Below are positions 31,711 through 44,121 of a stretch of 64,000 bases of DNA, one piece after another. Within the stretch, counting starts at the first letter, position 1, and each line of letters opens with the position of its first letter. The notes beneath the pieces were generated by a model that was not told the DNA's origin, searched no databases, and saw only the letters and a list, made by a program, of their open reading frames with translations. A program made the translations under genes and the position numbers. Origin of the DNA: Ditylenchus dipsaci (taxonomy: Eukaryota > Nematoda > Chromadorea > Rhabditida > Anguinidae); contig SADC01000003.1 of the NCBI GenBank assembly GCA_004194705.1, forward strand, positions 124,001 to 188,000, written 5' to 3'.

Positions 31711-33044
31711 GGTATTTATTTTCTCGGCCGTTTTTGAATTTTGCATTTAGTAGGGCTTCGGCCGTTTTTCTCGGCCGCACTGAAAACACTGGGTGTAATT
31801 CGACTTTTTCGACAACAGATTCGGAATCAGCGACCCAAATCAATGGTTTAATTTTTTGATACATCTAATGGGCAGGGCTCCGAATGAAAAATTTCAAAAA
31901 AAAGGACATGTGGGTAAAAAGGACATTTTGACTGTTTTTGAAGTAAAAGGGCCATTTTATCCAGTGCTTGTTGCCACTTTGAAGCGAAAAAAAAAGATTT
32001 TGACTAAATTTCCATAAATAAAAAAATATTTGGGGTGCCAAAAAAGGGACAAATCTTTTCAAAAAGGAAGATTCGAAGCCCTGCTAATGGGTCATATCTA
32101 ACTGGCTATGTATCAAGTCAGTGCAAATCTTTACTTGTTTACAAAAAATATTTATTGAAATTATTTCGTAGAAAGATATGTTTTGACTGCACCGCGACAA
32201 TGTGATAATTAGTGAAGAAATTCGATTTTTTCGATGATATGCACCCACTGAGACTACAGGATTCAAAGGCCATGCTCACGGTGGTCTGGTGGTCCTCCGC
32301 CAAATCAGAATTTTTTCCTAATGATTGATCTTCTGTTCGGTTTTTTAAACTTGGTTTCTTAGAAAACAAGGCCTAGAATTTTATTCTAGGTTTACTTTTG
32401 TTAGAAACTCAATAAAATAATTCGTACGTAAATCGAACGATTTAGAAAAAAATTTGAATTGGCGGGTTACCACTAGATCACTGTGAGCATGATCGTTTAA
32501 CAATAAGTAATCATTATATAATTATATAGTTATCATGTTTTCTTATGGCTGATAGAAGTTCATATGGGACTTCCTCGTTAAATAAGGTGAACTAGTTGGT
32601 TCGTGGTCTTGGATAGAGCGAGATCTCAATTCTCTTGATAGATTAGGAGCCCTCGATACATTTACGTCCGAAAGTGTTCCGCTTCTAAAACTGCTATTGT
32701 ATTATTCCAAATATTGATAACTAAAATTAATAAAATGAGAAACTGACTTTTGATTGCAAACCATGTGTCGCGTATAAATATCTTCTCCGTCTGGTGTCAC
32801 AAAAGAACTAGTGCTGGGTAGACGCCTTGAACCCGGCAATGAAGAGATGGAAAAAGTATCTAATTCTGAAAGTTATGATAATACCCTTTATACTTTTCAA
32901 ATTATACTTTATACTTTCCTACCTAATTTCTTAATTTTTTTGAGCTGTTGTTTCACTCCAAAATGAATGGGTGATTCTCCGTGACCACTTGTCATAGTGC
33001 CTGTGCTCCCGGCAGTTGTGTTCTGGGGAGTATATGCCTTGCTA
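31711..33044. other. gene-free stretch with a hairpin element
   Basis: Between about 32250 and 32500 is a palindromic element with GGCCATGCTCA at its left and TGAGCATGATCGTTTAAC at its right. It is a relative of 37333-37564 (shared words CTTGGTTTC, AAATTTGAATTGGC). The rest shows no exon. The part 32905-33044 is probably the 3' UTR or an alternative tail of the copine gene. Confidence 0.45.
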
Positions 33045-36000
33045 CTATTCTCTCCCATTTTGATCGGAGATATCTCCGCCGTTGAGTCCATTGAAAGATG
33101 TGCCATTAATGGCACTAATTGCTGTTTTGCTGCAGTTCTCTGTGGTCGCATGTCTGCACCACCTTCCACCTCTGCACTTCTTTTTGACGAGTTTTTGGAG
33201 TTGATCACCTGTCTGGGCCAACAAGATTCTGGATTTTCTGCGCACATCCCTGCCCAACTGACTGGCGGTTGAGACTCGGCCGTTGGCCATTCCGCTGGAT
33301 GGGCCTGGCTTGAGCAAAATAAATACTATTGCCAGAAAGAAATGCTTCGAAGAAAATTAGCCGAACACTCACCTCTTCATCTGACACAAACACCAGTGGA
33401 TCGGCTATTATGGCTGAATGCGGTTTGAATCCATTTTTGGCCATCCAAGTAGACATCTGCCAGGGAATGTTGAGAAGCTTCTCTCAGCTATCTGCAAAAT
33501 TTGTTTTGATAAAAGGTTTTACGAAGAAAATACATACCAGGGCTTTCAGATCAGCTAATTTTGTCTCTTCTCGGCGACAGCGAGCCAGCGAAACATACTT
33601 AAAATAGTAATTTTGAGATAAATAATTGCCCTTTTTTGTTTGTAAATTGATATTATTTAGAGCTCAGCGTATATAGTATTCATTTGACCAACTTAGTCAT
33701 TTTTCAAATCTTCTTCTTAGGCGTTCCAATTATTAGAGAGGATTATAGTGCTGTTTACCTAGTGTATTTATTTCTGGATGTACAGTCGAACCTCGATAAG
33801 CCGACACCCCAAGGGACCGAACTCAGGTGTCGGCTTATCGGGGTGTCGTTTTCCTTAAAGAGCGGATGATAGCTGTTAAGGAGATAGTTTCGACACGAAA
33901 GGATTACTCCAATTTTAAATGTGTTTTAGAGCCGTATTTTGTCGAAAACTTGGTGTTGCAATGTCAGACAAACTTGTGCATAATTAAAAGTTAGATTAGC
34001 ATCATCAATATCAGAATTTCTAAATTTCTTCAAAAAAAACCCTAAAAATTGAAATGGGAAAGGGAAAAACCATCAAAATAGGTTGATTAGTCTCATATTG
34101 CATTTCAATTTTTAAGTTATTTTTTGGAGGAATTTTAAATTCTGATATTGATAATGCGGGTCCAACTTTTGATTCTGCACAAGTCTGTTCGAGATTGCAA
34201 CATCGAGTTGTCGACACAAAATGGCTCTAGAACCACATTACACGGCCCCCTAAAATTCAAATCTTAGTGCAGCTCAAAACAAACATAACGCCAGGAATAT
34301 TTTCTGTGAAATTCAAATTTCAAAACAAAACTTTTTGATCTTCTAATAATTTTTTACAGAGGCACTAACTTAGGAGCAATTTTACAGACCAAACGATTTT
34401 CTTATAATTGAAAGTGTTCTAAAATTGAACCATCCTATTTTATATTCAATTCCTTATTCGACATAAAATAAATATTTCCTGATAAAACTCTCCTCCAAAA
34501 TTCTTTTCAGTATATTTTTCCTTTCGCGGATGCTTGATAGTCTTCTTTCTTCCCCATTCACTATGCAATGCAATACTTCTATGGATTGCTCAGAGAGAAG
34601 TCCCCAAAAATAGCGCTGCTCCATGAATTCGGCAACATGTTGGCAGAGGAGATGACATTTTGGCGTAACAACATTTGTTGGAAAATCCTTAGTAGTCCCT
34701 GCATCTTACCTAGTAATGAGAGGAGAGTTTCGAAGACAAAAAATGTTTGTAGGTTCTCAATTTAGACAACCAGATAATGAACAATTTTTGAAAATTTTCA
34801 CAGAAATCAATTGTGATTTGGATATTTTCAGTATTTCATATGCAAGCGATGGCTCATTTGAAAGCTTTTAGTGTGAGCAATATTCTGGTCATAAACATCC
34901 AGAGCCAACAAGCAAAAAAAACAGATCAGGCGCACAGAACAGAAACACTCTAAAAGCGTCTAAAATAGCCGTTTTTTGAAAAAATTTCGTTTGGCGCCTT
35001 TTCTTCCTAATGCACTAAAATTTGAATTTTAAGGGGCCGTGATTAGAAAAAAACAAAACTTGGATAAATCCTTTCGTGTCGAGACTATCTCCTTAATAGC
35101 TTTCACCCTCCCTTTAAAGTGTCAACTACCTGGCCGAATCAAGTGTCGACAGGGTGTCGGCTTATCGAGGTTCGACTGTATGTATTTTTCTACCTTAAAT
35201 TATTCTTTACCCCTCAAATTATTTCTTTAGAGTATTTATTAAACTTTTTTATTCAATTTTTGGAAAGTGTTAAAACCAGCGTGTAGCCCTGAATCTCAGC
35301 TTTATGATGCCTGATTCTGATCAACTGATTTTCTGAGATTTCGAAAAATTAAAGAAAAAGGGGTTTGTATGGAACAAATTGTCAAAAATTTGATCTCTAC
35401 AAATAATATTTTTTCCCGATTTTTGAAAACCTCAGTAAGTCAGTTGATAGCTTGTGAGAAAGCTGAGATCCAGGGCTACACGCTGGTATGAAAACTTTGA
35501 CAAAAAATTCCAGACTTTTTGAGGTAAAAAAGGTTTTAAAAATGGAGGGGTAAAATAATAATTTGAAGGTGTAAAACAATTTGAGCCATTTATTTTTGGG
35601 TACCCTTGCTTTTGAAAATCTTCAAGTAAACAATGTTTTGTCAGAGAAATTAAATATAAACAAGAAAAATGAAATAAATATAGAACTCCAAGCTCTGTTA
35701 CATTTAAAGTAATCTCTAAAAATTAAAAAGAGCAGTTCCAAAAAACAATTCCAGGATATACAGAGTGAGCCAAATAAAATCGGAAAAAAATGAAAATTTT
35801 GCGTAGCTGCCTCCTTGCTCTATCGATTTACCCAGAAAAATCTTCAATTACTAGCACAAAAGATGTGCATAAACCCTATAGAAACATGTCACAGGAAAAA
35901 AATTTAAAAAATGGTAAAATTTCCAAATATTTTTGGCCCACCGTGTAATAATATATAGTTCATGTAGGGTTCGAAATCTAATTTTACTTTTCATAATGTT

Positions 36001-39000
36001 GTTTGTTGTTGTAATGAAGCATTAACCTGAACACAGTCCCTTTCCGGCTTCCTGCCATGATAATTTAAGCGAGTACCAGCTGTGGCCAGCCTCTCCAGCT
36101 CGTTTAAATCAGATGCTGTGCTGACAGAAACAGTGTCTGAAGAGCTTTCACCAGTGCCGCCTGTCGACTGTGTAGCATTACCAATCCCTACAAAGACCAC
36201 AGAGATGGGTGCTCTAGAGGCAAATATAATGGATTGGACAGTCTCTTTGAGGTCATCGAACACTCCTCTTGTAATCACTATCAAGACAAAATAGCTAGGT
36301 CTAGCCACTTGTTGGTTAAGACCCATGCTGCTGCTTGTTTGAGGCAGACCTCCTCCACTAGATGGCTGGTTTTTGTTTAATGCACTTTGAGCCAGTCTAA
36401 AATAGGAGTATATCATCCTAATTTTCCGAATAGTTTCTGACTCACTTAGATACATAGTAAATAACATGTGATAGATGTGCCACATTTAAAGGTTGCACAC
36501 TAGCAAAGGCGTTCTTAAACGCCTTCTGGATGCCATCTAGCCCCCGACAGTAGGGATCAGTGTCTAAGTTCTGAAAGAAGTATTCTGGTTAAGGGTAGCT
36601 GTAAATTTAAAAGAATTATCGACCCAGGATAATTGTGTCGTTTTTACGTCAATTTCGATTTTGGTATGTGAATAGTTTTTGTGACATTTTTTGAATTCAC
36701 GCCTTTTTAATTTTTTGCTTATTTTTGGTGCTTCTGATTTCTTTCTCAATTTTTTTAACTCAGGTACACTATAGGTCAGCGTACGATAAAAGGAACTCAA
36801 AAGCGTGCCTCAAACAGCAAAAAACATGAACTTGAAAAAATACGGGAATTCAAAAATGTCACAAAATCTGCTAAACGTCTACGCACACACTAAATTTATC
36901 ACTTACCAAACAAAACTCCTGACTTTCCCTGAAATGGGGTGGGATTTTAGCGCCAAAACCAAAAGCTGGAAAAGAGCTTGATCTAAAACATTGTTTATGA
37001 ATACAATAAAATTATTTTCTGCATGCAGAAAACTAACGCATTAAAGTGGCGCAAAGGCTCGCCTAATGCTCGTATGCACAGCTCAACATCGTCTAAGTAG
37101 CTCCTAATGTTAACTTCATCCACTGGTTGACTGGCTGGTCTGGAAAAGTCGATGGCACAAGCAAAATTTAAAGCACTACCAGAAGACACGAATTCTAGGA
37201 AGGAGGGCAATGCGATCTCATTAATCTTCATTAACTCGAATGTGCCACAAGTTTTCTGCTGATTTCTTGAGTTTTCGTAGATTAACTAAAATTATATTAC
37301 CATTTTTTACTATTTTTTAGTAATATTTTTAAAGGCCATTGCCGTCTCTGACAACGGTTGTCCTCCGCCAATTCGAATTTTTTTCTTTATCGTTGGATTT
37401 ACGTACGAATTTTTCAACTTGGTTTCAAACAAAACTATATCTAAAATTAAATTCTAGGCCTTGTTTTGTTAGAAACCAAGCTGAAAAATCCGAACAGAAG
37501 TTGAATGATTAGGCATAAAAATTTGAATTGGCAGGGACAATTAAAAACAGGTGGGAATGGCCCTTTAAGCAATGCCTGCTCGCAAAGCCAAATGAAAATA
37601 TTAGAATTTGAGTTAAAACACTTAATGATATAAGGTTGGGTATCAAGCCTACCGTCCTAAGCCGAAATTATTGGGGGTATACGACACTAAGGTTTTTTTG
37701 GAGAGGAGGAGGAGTGGTATATGACTGGCATACGTGGTATGTTATCACTAGCGCCGATTTTGACGTAAAATCTCAAAAGTTCTGAAGATTTAGGATCCCA
37801 AAAGTAGAAATCTTTCAATAAAGTATAGATGAGAGCCGTGGGTATAGGGTAGGATTTGAAGCTCGATATATCGGTGGGTTCTGTATCGAATCCAGGCTGT
37901 GTACGGGCCGAGTTTTGTGTCGGGCCGGCCCGTGCCCAGTCCTGATCGAATCTACAAAAAGTCTGATGCTTTTAGTTTTTGGATAGGCGTGGAGAAAATT
38001 CGGCTATAGCGTCATTATTAAATGAGCATATCAGCAGGCTACAAGTCAATTTTCTCTCTTTTATTATTTGACCCGACAACTTTTTCTGCCTAGTTTTCAA
38101 AAGTAGCCTATCAATATCAGATTTAAAGCATGTAATTAAAGAAAACTTTCTTGGGATAGCTCACAAATTGTGTGACGCAGTTACAATTTCTTCGGTCTCT
38201 ATAAATTTTTTTACTTTGACTATACTTACGAAGTATACATTCTCCGTTGTAGGTCCTTTTTTCAAGTGCTCATACTCCATCAAGAATCGACCCAACAGTC
38301 CTCTTGATGTTTTGCTGTCCCTGTACAAACAGACCACTTCCAGAATCCTAAAACATTTTTTATATATCGAACGCAAAAAAGTTTTCAAAATAATTACCTG
38401 CCGATGATTTCCGTAGATTGCAAACAGAAATTCCGCCAAATAATTCTAGAGGAACTATATTTGACAGATTCACTCCTGTACAACACACTGGTGGTAGTGT
38501 CTCCAGGCACTCTGTACATCCCACTTAAATCTTCTCCGTTGGAAGAGTAGTTAGGACCTAATTCCAGTCTGTGAATTTCGAAGAATATTTGGGTTGAAGC
38601 AGTGGACATTAAGCTCTTTTTCAAGGCCAAATTTTTGGTAGCAAATTGTAAAAGTACAGAATGTGGCTTTGGCCTGCAAAGGCTAGGTTACTTACAATAT
38701 AATTCGAAATTCCTTGCCTTAAGGTGCAGGATATAAGAGCTTCAGCAATACTTTCTCCGGCCTCATCATTGCTAAAGTAACAATAATAATTTGTATATTG
38801 AATGTTAAATATAACTACCGTATTTCCTTTATTAACTTCCCACGGGAATTATTTTTCAACCCCTTAAAATTTCGAAAAAAATTTGAGGTCGATTTTGATA
38901 TTTCCGGTAAAGAGTATTTTTGGTAAAAAGACGCTGATTTAAACAAATGAAAATGGCCGCGTTTTTTCGCCCCACTCTGTATATGTGTTCGCTCCCCTCC

Positions 39001-41478
39001 CAAAAAACAGTTGCCTTAGTCCTCCCTGTTGTTTTTTTTTGCAAATTTTTAAAATAAAAGTCCTAAAAATTATTCATTTAACTACTTTTTGAAGCGTCGA
39101 AGAACATATTTGAAATCGTCCTAATTCGCGCTGGCCTACCCTTGCCTAATCCTATGCCTGAATTTATACATTTCTGACATTTAATAAAAAAACTATCTTG
39201 TGGAACCAAGGCAAAATATTTTTTTACCATTTTTATACCAAAAAAATCTTTTTATTAAAATGGTTCAGAAATGTATAAAATGGTTTTTGAGACTTTTGGA
39301 AAAAAAATTCTAAAAAAAACAACAGGGGAGACCAAGGCAATTTTTTTGGGAGGGATGCTAACACATATAGAGATAAATGTCCTTGACGTACAACAATTAT
39401 TGATATAAGTGGTGGTAGTACTCACACAACTTGTCTGCAAATACTTCCATTTTCACACACCACTAATTCAGAAACAGCAAATATGGCGTAACCCAAGCTG
39501 ATTGCTTGGTTTTCAAAGAGGTCGCAGCTGTAAATAAGTAAAATTAATAAATGAAAAAACATTACTAGGGTATTGGTATTCTAGCATTTCAATAAAAGAG
39601 CCCGCAAATTGATAAAAAAAATTAAAAAGCCCAAAATTAAAATTTTAGCTTCTTAGCCGAAATACAGGCAAGACTTTTTTTTAAAGTTATCGTCCAAACA
39701 CTTTTTATTGCTGTCAGAATCAAAAAGTTTTTCTTAGGGTTTTGAAATTGACCGATCAAATAAAACTCGATCAATTGACAAGAATTAATCGAAAAGTGGT
39801 CAATCGTTAAAATTTCCTTCTCACACGAAATATCCTTCTCAAGTCTCAAAATTTCCTTCTCAAGTGTCCTATGTGTCCTGTTTTAATTTCCGGTACAATT
39901 AAACCCTCATTTATGCACCACTAATTAAAGTAAACTCTTCATTAACGTAGGTCCAGCCATGCTTTGGTTGGTGTACAACTTTTGTTTGTCGACCTCCCAT
40001 TAATTTAGGTACCCTTGGGAGAGTTAACTGTTTGGAGAGTCGTCTGTATTGGGAGAGTTGACTGGGCTAAAATACATTATTACGAACTGGCCCAAATTTA
40101 CACTAAAATAAAACTCGATCGATTGACAAGAATTGATCGAAAAGTGGAACACTTCAAACGCGTAGAACACAAGTTTTAGGGTGCGTCCGACCATTTTTGT
40201 GAAAAAAAATTCCGAAAATCGTCGGACGCACCCTAAAAGCATGTGTTCTACGCCTTTTTAGTGTTAAACCCTAAAAAAACATGATTTGGGCCAGTGCGTA
40301 CCAGTGCATTCCAGCCGTTGACTGCAGCAGAGTCTGCAAATAGCGGTTAACAATTGACCGATTTCTTATTGACCAGTCAAATAATATTAATTGACCAGTC
40401 AATTGACCATTGTCCAACCCTAGGTTTTCTTGTCTACACAAAATTATGACGCTTGTTTCGACAGGAAACATTTTTCAATAAAGAAAAGGTTCTTTTTGCA
40501 ACAAATTTTTGGTAGCAGCAAAAAGCCTAGCCCGAATTCAGCATATTGCCTCTTGATTGACAATGGGGGTGTTTGCCTAAGTCTCCCCGGTTGTTATTTT
40601 TTTGTGGTTTTTAGGCTCAAGCTTAGGCAAAGATAGGCTAGTGTATGTTAGAATGGACTTAAGCATGATTCTAAGATATGTTTGAGTCTGTCCTAATATA
40701 CGCTGGCCTACCCTTGCCTAAGCCTAAGGCCTAAAAATGAGAAAAAAACAACACGGGGGATCAAGCGAAACGCCCTCCCCCATAGGACCGATAGTTTTTA
40801 AAATGACTTTTTCATGCGGCCAACCTCGATATAACGAATCCTTGGGGAACCAAATGTCATTTTATTTAGCGGTTGGTCAAACAGCCTTGTATAAGGTGTT
40901 ATATAAGGTGAAAATGTATTCCGCTTTGTCAGATAATAATTGAATTAACTATACAAAAATATATATTTTGTAAAAAGATCCTGAGGGCTCAACAAAAGAC
41001 TTACACATCAAGTTTGATGAACTGACTGCGCTCTAATTGGAACTCCACAGCAAAAACAGAAGGCATGTCCACACGACAGCTCCTCAACTCTTCCTGGCAG
41101 CTCAATTGCAGCTCGCTAGCTGTTGACTGTAAATCATAGTGTATATTCAAAGGTGAGATTAGAACTGCCAATTTTTACTTAATATCGGCCCATCCATAAA
41201 CTTTTTCTTACCACTTTCCAAGGTCCAGTCTGGCCGTCCTCACTTTCACTAAACACACAAGCAATGGTTCTGCTATTACTTATGTTAGTTTTGGACGAGA
41301 ATTTTTTTGGTGCCACCCTCAAATTCTTCAACTGCAAGTGAATATCCACTATTTCTTTTGGGCCTCGTCTGGTTTCAGTCTCCCCTCCGATCCCCCTCCT
41401 TATTTTGGGAGGAATCAGTGGAGGAGCTTTGGTGGCTCGACGCAGCTCCAAAATCTGGCGCAACTTGACCATATTCAT
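33045..41478 (-). CDS. divergent copine (two C2 domains + copine vWA domain)
   Basis: Copines are cytosolic, membrane-associating proteins. I join exons 41212-41478, 41005-41126, 39426-39527, 38696-38771, 38398-38666, 38230-38347, 37038-37258, 36907-36982, 36446-36570, 36027-36396, 33538-33597, 33373-33480 and 33045-33308. C2A: VDIHLQLKNL; C2B: SVLLQFATKNLALKKSL, VLYRSESVKYSSSRIIW. vWA/copine domain: SGSALNFACAIDFSRPAS, FPAFGFGAKIPPHF, NLDTDPYCRGLDGIQKAF, VLIVITRGVFDD, APISVVFVGIGN and C-terminal NIPWQMSTWMAKNG. Most junctions keep phase. The link 38696/38666 needs a 29-nt gap or a frameshift. The Asp ligands normally binding Ca2+ in both C2 domains are missing, and the metal site reads DFSRPAS rather than DFTxSN. 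A Lys/Arg-rich tail of about 88 residues follows. Long introns carry mobile elements. Confidence 0.88.
33783..35178. mobile_element. TA-flanked element with pogo/Tigger-like ends in a copine intron
   Basis: The ends CAGTCGAACCTCGATAAGCC and its complement are flanked by TA (33781-33782, 35179-35180). The CAGTxGAACCTCGATA terminus is typical of pogo/Tigger-type elements. The left arm repeats GTGTCGGCTTATCG. Inside lies a smaller palindrome (about 33925-34240). No transposase is seen. It is oriented within the 2.4-kb intron between copine exons 36027 and 33597. Confidence 0.75.
35275..35487. mobile_element. hairpin MITE with ACCAGCGTGTAGCCCTG ends
   Basis: ACCAGCGTGTAGCCCTGAAT at the left and the matching ATCCAGGGCTACACGCTGGT at the right enclose 213 bp with complementary arms. 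Degenerate relatives (GAGATCCGGGGCTACACGATG) stand near 55082. Non-coding, in a copine intron. Confidence 0.7.
37333..37564. mobile_element. TTAA-flanked hairpin MITE with AGGCCATTGCC ends
   Basis: TTAA at 37329-37332 and 37565-37568. The arms pair, including CCAATTCGAATTTTT with AAATTTGAATTGG and CTTGGTTTCAAAC with GTTAGAAACCAAG. It is 232 bp, in a copine intron. Confidence 0.75.
38818..39420. repeat. relic repeats in a copine intron
   Basis: A lone left half of the CCGTATTT family starts at 38818 (CCGTATTTCCTTTATTAAC). From 39060 to 39350 lies a foldback of GGACTAAGGCAA / GACCAAGGCAA words related to 3000-3200. No coding sequence besides the copine exons. Confidence 0.5.
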
Positions 41479-42125
41479 TGTGAATGGCTTATTGCTGTCC
41501 TGAGCCTACAAATGGAAAATATAAAATGCATAAAAAGTAGGCGGCATTTTGGAATAACAAAAGGATTAAGTTACATACTGCATAACACACTTGAGATGCA
41601 GACAGAAAGCCAATTTTCAAAAGGAAATTGAAAATTTAAAAGAAAACCACTGTTTATTCAGTACAGAAAGTCAAGTCTTGAAGTTGAATGAAGTGCTTAC
41701 TAAAATATTGGAAAATTCAGGTGTAAAAGTGACTCTTCTGGGAATGGCTTTTTTGAAAAAAGACTATCTTAAGTATAAATTGAAAATTTTAAGTTTTACT
41801 AGGAAACCTAAAATTCATGGCGGTAGGTCAATTTAAAACCACCAACTGACAAAGTTATAACTTTCAACTACGACAGCTAAGTATACTGTATTTTCTCTAA
41901 TTATAGACCAGCCTGTGACTATAGTCCCCATTTTCATTTTTAGAAACGACTGATAAATTGGAATCCTCACGATATTTTGGACTAGACTGGCGGATCTATT
42001 TCGGCAAAAATTTTAAAAAAATGGTCGGACTCTAAGCGGGAACGAACTTGAGGGGTCGCGTTATAGCGCTGACTTTCTCCACGGACCTTGACTGTACAAA
42101 ATATTTCTTAAGGCATACTTAGCTG

Positions 42126-42350
42126 CCGTACTTCCTCTTAGAGCCGCGTCGGGCCAGCTATTAGAAGCATGCGATTTTTTAAAAATTTAAGTGGTCCGAA
42201 AATTCTGGTATAATTTACTGTTTGAGCTCTGTAAAAAGGGACTGATAGATTTTTGAAAACTCTAGCAGGTACTTTTCACCGAGCTCAAAAAGCTAGTGAA
42301 AAGAAGTTATAGGGTGTAGAGTGAGTGTGCGGCTATTAGAGGAACTACGG
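42126..42350. mobile_element. CCGTATTT-family hairpin MITE, diverged copy
   Basis: Left CCGTACTTCCTCTTAGAGCC, right GGCTATTAGAGGAACTACGG. Same interior words as the other copies (AAGCGGGAA-like, TCGACC). TG rather than TA flanks both ends, so this copy is older or mis-bounded. Confidence 0.65.
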
Positions 42351-43185
42351 TGAGCATCGAAAACTACAAAATCGATCTAAATAAATATAAAGATATTCTA
42401 GAGGAACATGTCCATTCAAAAAGTTTATAGGGTGCTCAGAGGTAAGCTATAGACATACTCTCAAGTAGGGCCCCGAACAGCAGTAATAATAATTGGTCTT
42501 TTATAGCCAAAAAGGAATGGGGTTGTTATTATTAGTTTGTGCTGCATCCACTGTGCCCCCCCCCACCTTGTTGTCCTTTATGCTCCTGTGAGTCTAAAAG
42601 GCTGCCAGGAGCAAGAGACAACCAAACATTTTATTTCTAAGAACAAAAACGTCTTGAATTTGCATGAGTTGGCTGAGATTTTCCTATTCACACACAGCAT
42701 TTGCTTAATTAATGCATTTTTAGACCAATTTAAACCTGTTTCAGGCAGACCAAAAAAAGCTTCAGCAATTTTTATATATTTTGGAAATAATTGAATTTAC
42801 GAATTTACTACAATTCTGGGCTATATGGCGTTAACGGAAAGTTTTTTGTAGGTTGTATTGAAAAATAATAGATGTCTTTTTGATCAGTTTGGCCAGGGCT
42901 GCTGCGGGGAATTTTCGCTTTGAATTGTCGAGGGTCTGGATCCATTATAATAATAGACGGTAATAATAAAGAGTATATAAAACTTAAAACATCATCAGGT
43001 GGCTATCCAATTCTAATTTTTGACGAGACTTTTTTTTGTCCTATATTTTTCGTAGATGCTGCAACAAATAATATCTCGTTACTTCTCCACCGTACCGAGC
43101 CACCTCGATTTTTTTAGAAAAGTTACCTAACGTCTTTTACCTCAATTACTTTTTCTGCTCAACATGATAAAAAAAACAATTTTAA
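42351..43185. other. gene-free stretch upstream of the copine gene
   Basis: No exon supported. The frames at 42537-42794 and 42920-43117 lack domains and splice support. Confidence 0.4.
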
Positions 43186-43584
43186 AGGTAGGGTCACATT
43201 TCATATCGCAATATTTCATTCATTTTCTCTGAGTTTTTTCAAACTCTTCGAAAAAAAGTTTTTACCATCTGATAGTTAAGATTTAAGGCTGCAAAATGGG
43301 ATTTTTTGGGCCGGGGTTTGAAATAATGTTGGCCTACGGGATGGCTTTTGGTTACAAAAAACTTTTTTTTTAAACGCCACTAATAAATAAGCTTTTCACT
43401 AAAAAGCCAGCCCGTAGGCCAACATCTTTTGTGGCCTTTTTTAAAAAATGTCAAACCCCGACCCGAAAAATACCATTAGCTATCAGATAGTAAAAACTTT
43501 TTTCGAAGAGTTTGAAAAAGTCAGATAAAATAAATATAATATCGCGAAATGAAATGTCGCGGTATGAAATGTGACCCTATCCTT
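43186..43584. mobile_element. TTAA-flanked hairpin MITE with AGGTAGGGTCACATTTCATA ends
   Basis: TTAA at 43182-43185 and 43585-43588. The arms of about 120 bp are complementary (e.g. CTCTTCGAAAAAAGTTTTTA with TAAAAACTTTTTTCGAAGAG). It is 399 bp with no coding capacity. Confidence 0.78.
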
Positions 43585-44121
43585 TTAAATACTTTTTGTA
43601 TTAATAATTTTAAATTCTTTGAAACAAATTTGTTTTTTACCCCTGAGAGGTAGGTAGTCTTTCAATGTATATTTGACTGAATTTTTAGCTCATTTAGATC
43701 AAATTCAGGAGAATTAAGTTTTTATTTCATCAAAACTCTGGCATGCATGCCTTTTTATGGTGTTGAGTAGAAAAAAATTGTTCGCGAAAATATTTGGGTC
43801 AATTTTCAAAAATATGACTGAAAGGAAGAAAACGTGCCACGTTTTTTTGGCTAGAACATGGCGTTTTCACGCATCATCCAAAAAAAATTGTTTAAAAGGA
43901 CTTTATTTTCTGGCATATATTTAGAGTTAGTTTATAAAATAAAATCACAGTAATAAGAATATTTATAAAATCTGCAAATCTATAGCTTCCGATAATTCAA
44001 TTATTTAAAAATGTATTTTTTCTAAAAAGGAAAATAAGAACATAATTTATTCGAGAGCTTCTTAAAAAAACATAAAATATCATATTAAAAATTGACGAAA
44101 ATTGTTTCTTCATGCTTTTAA

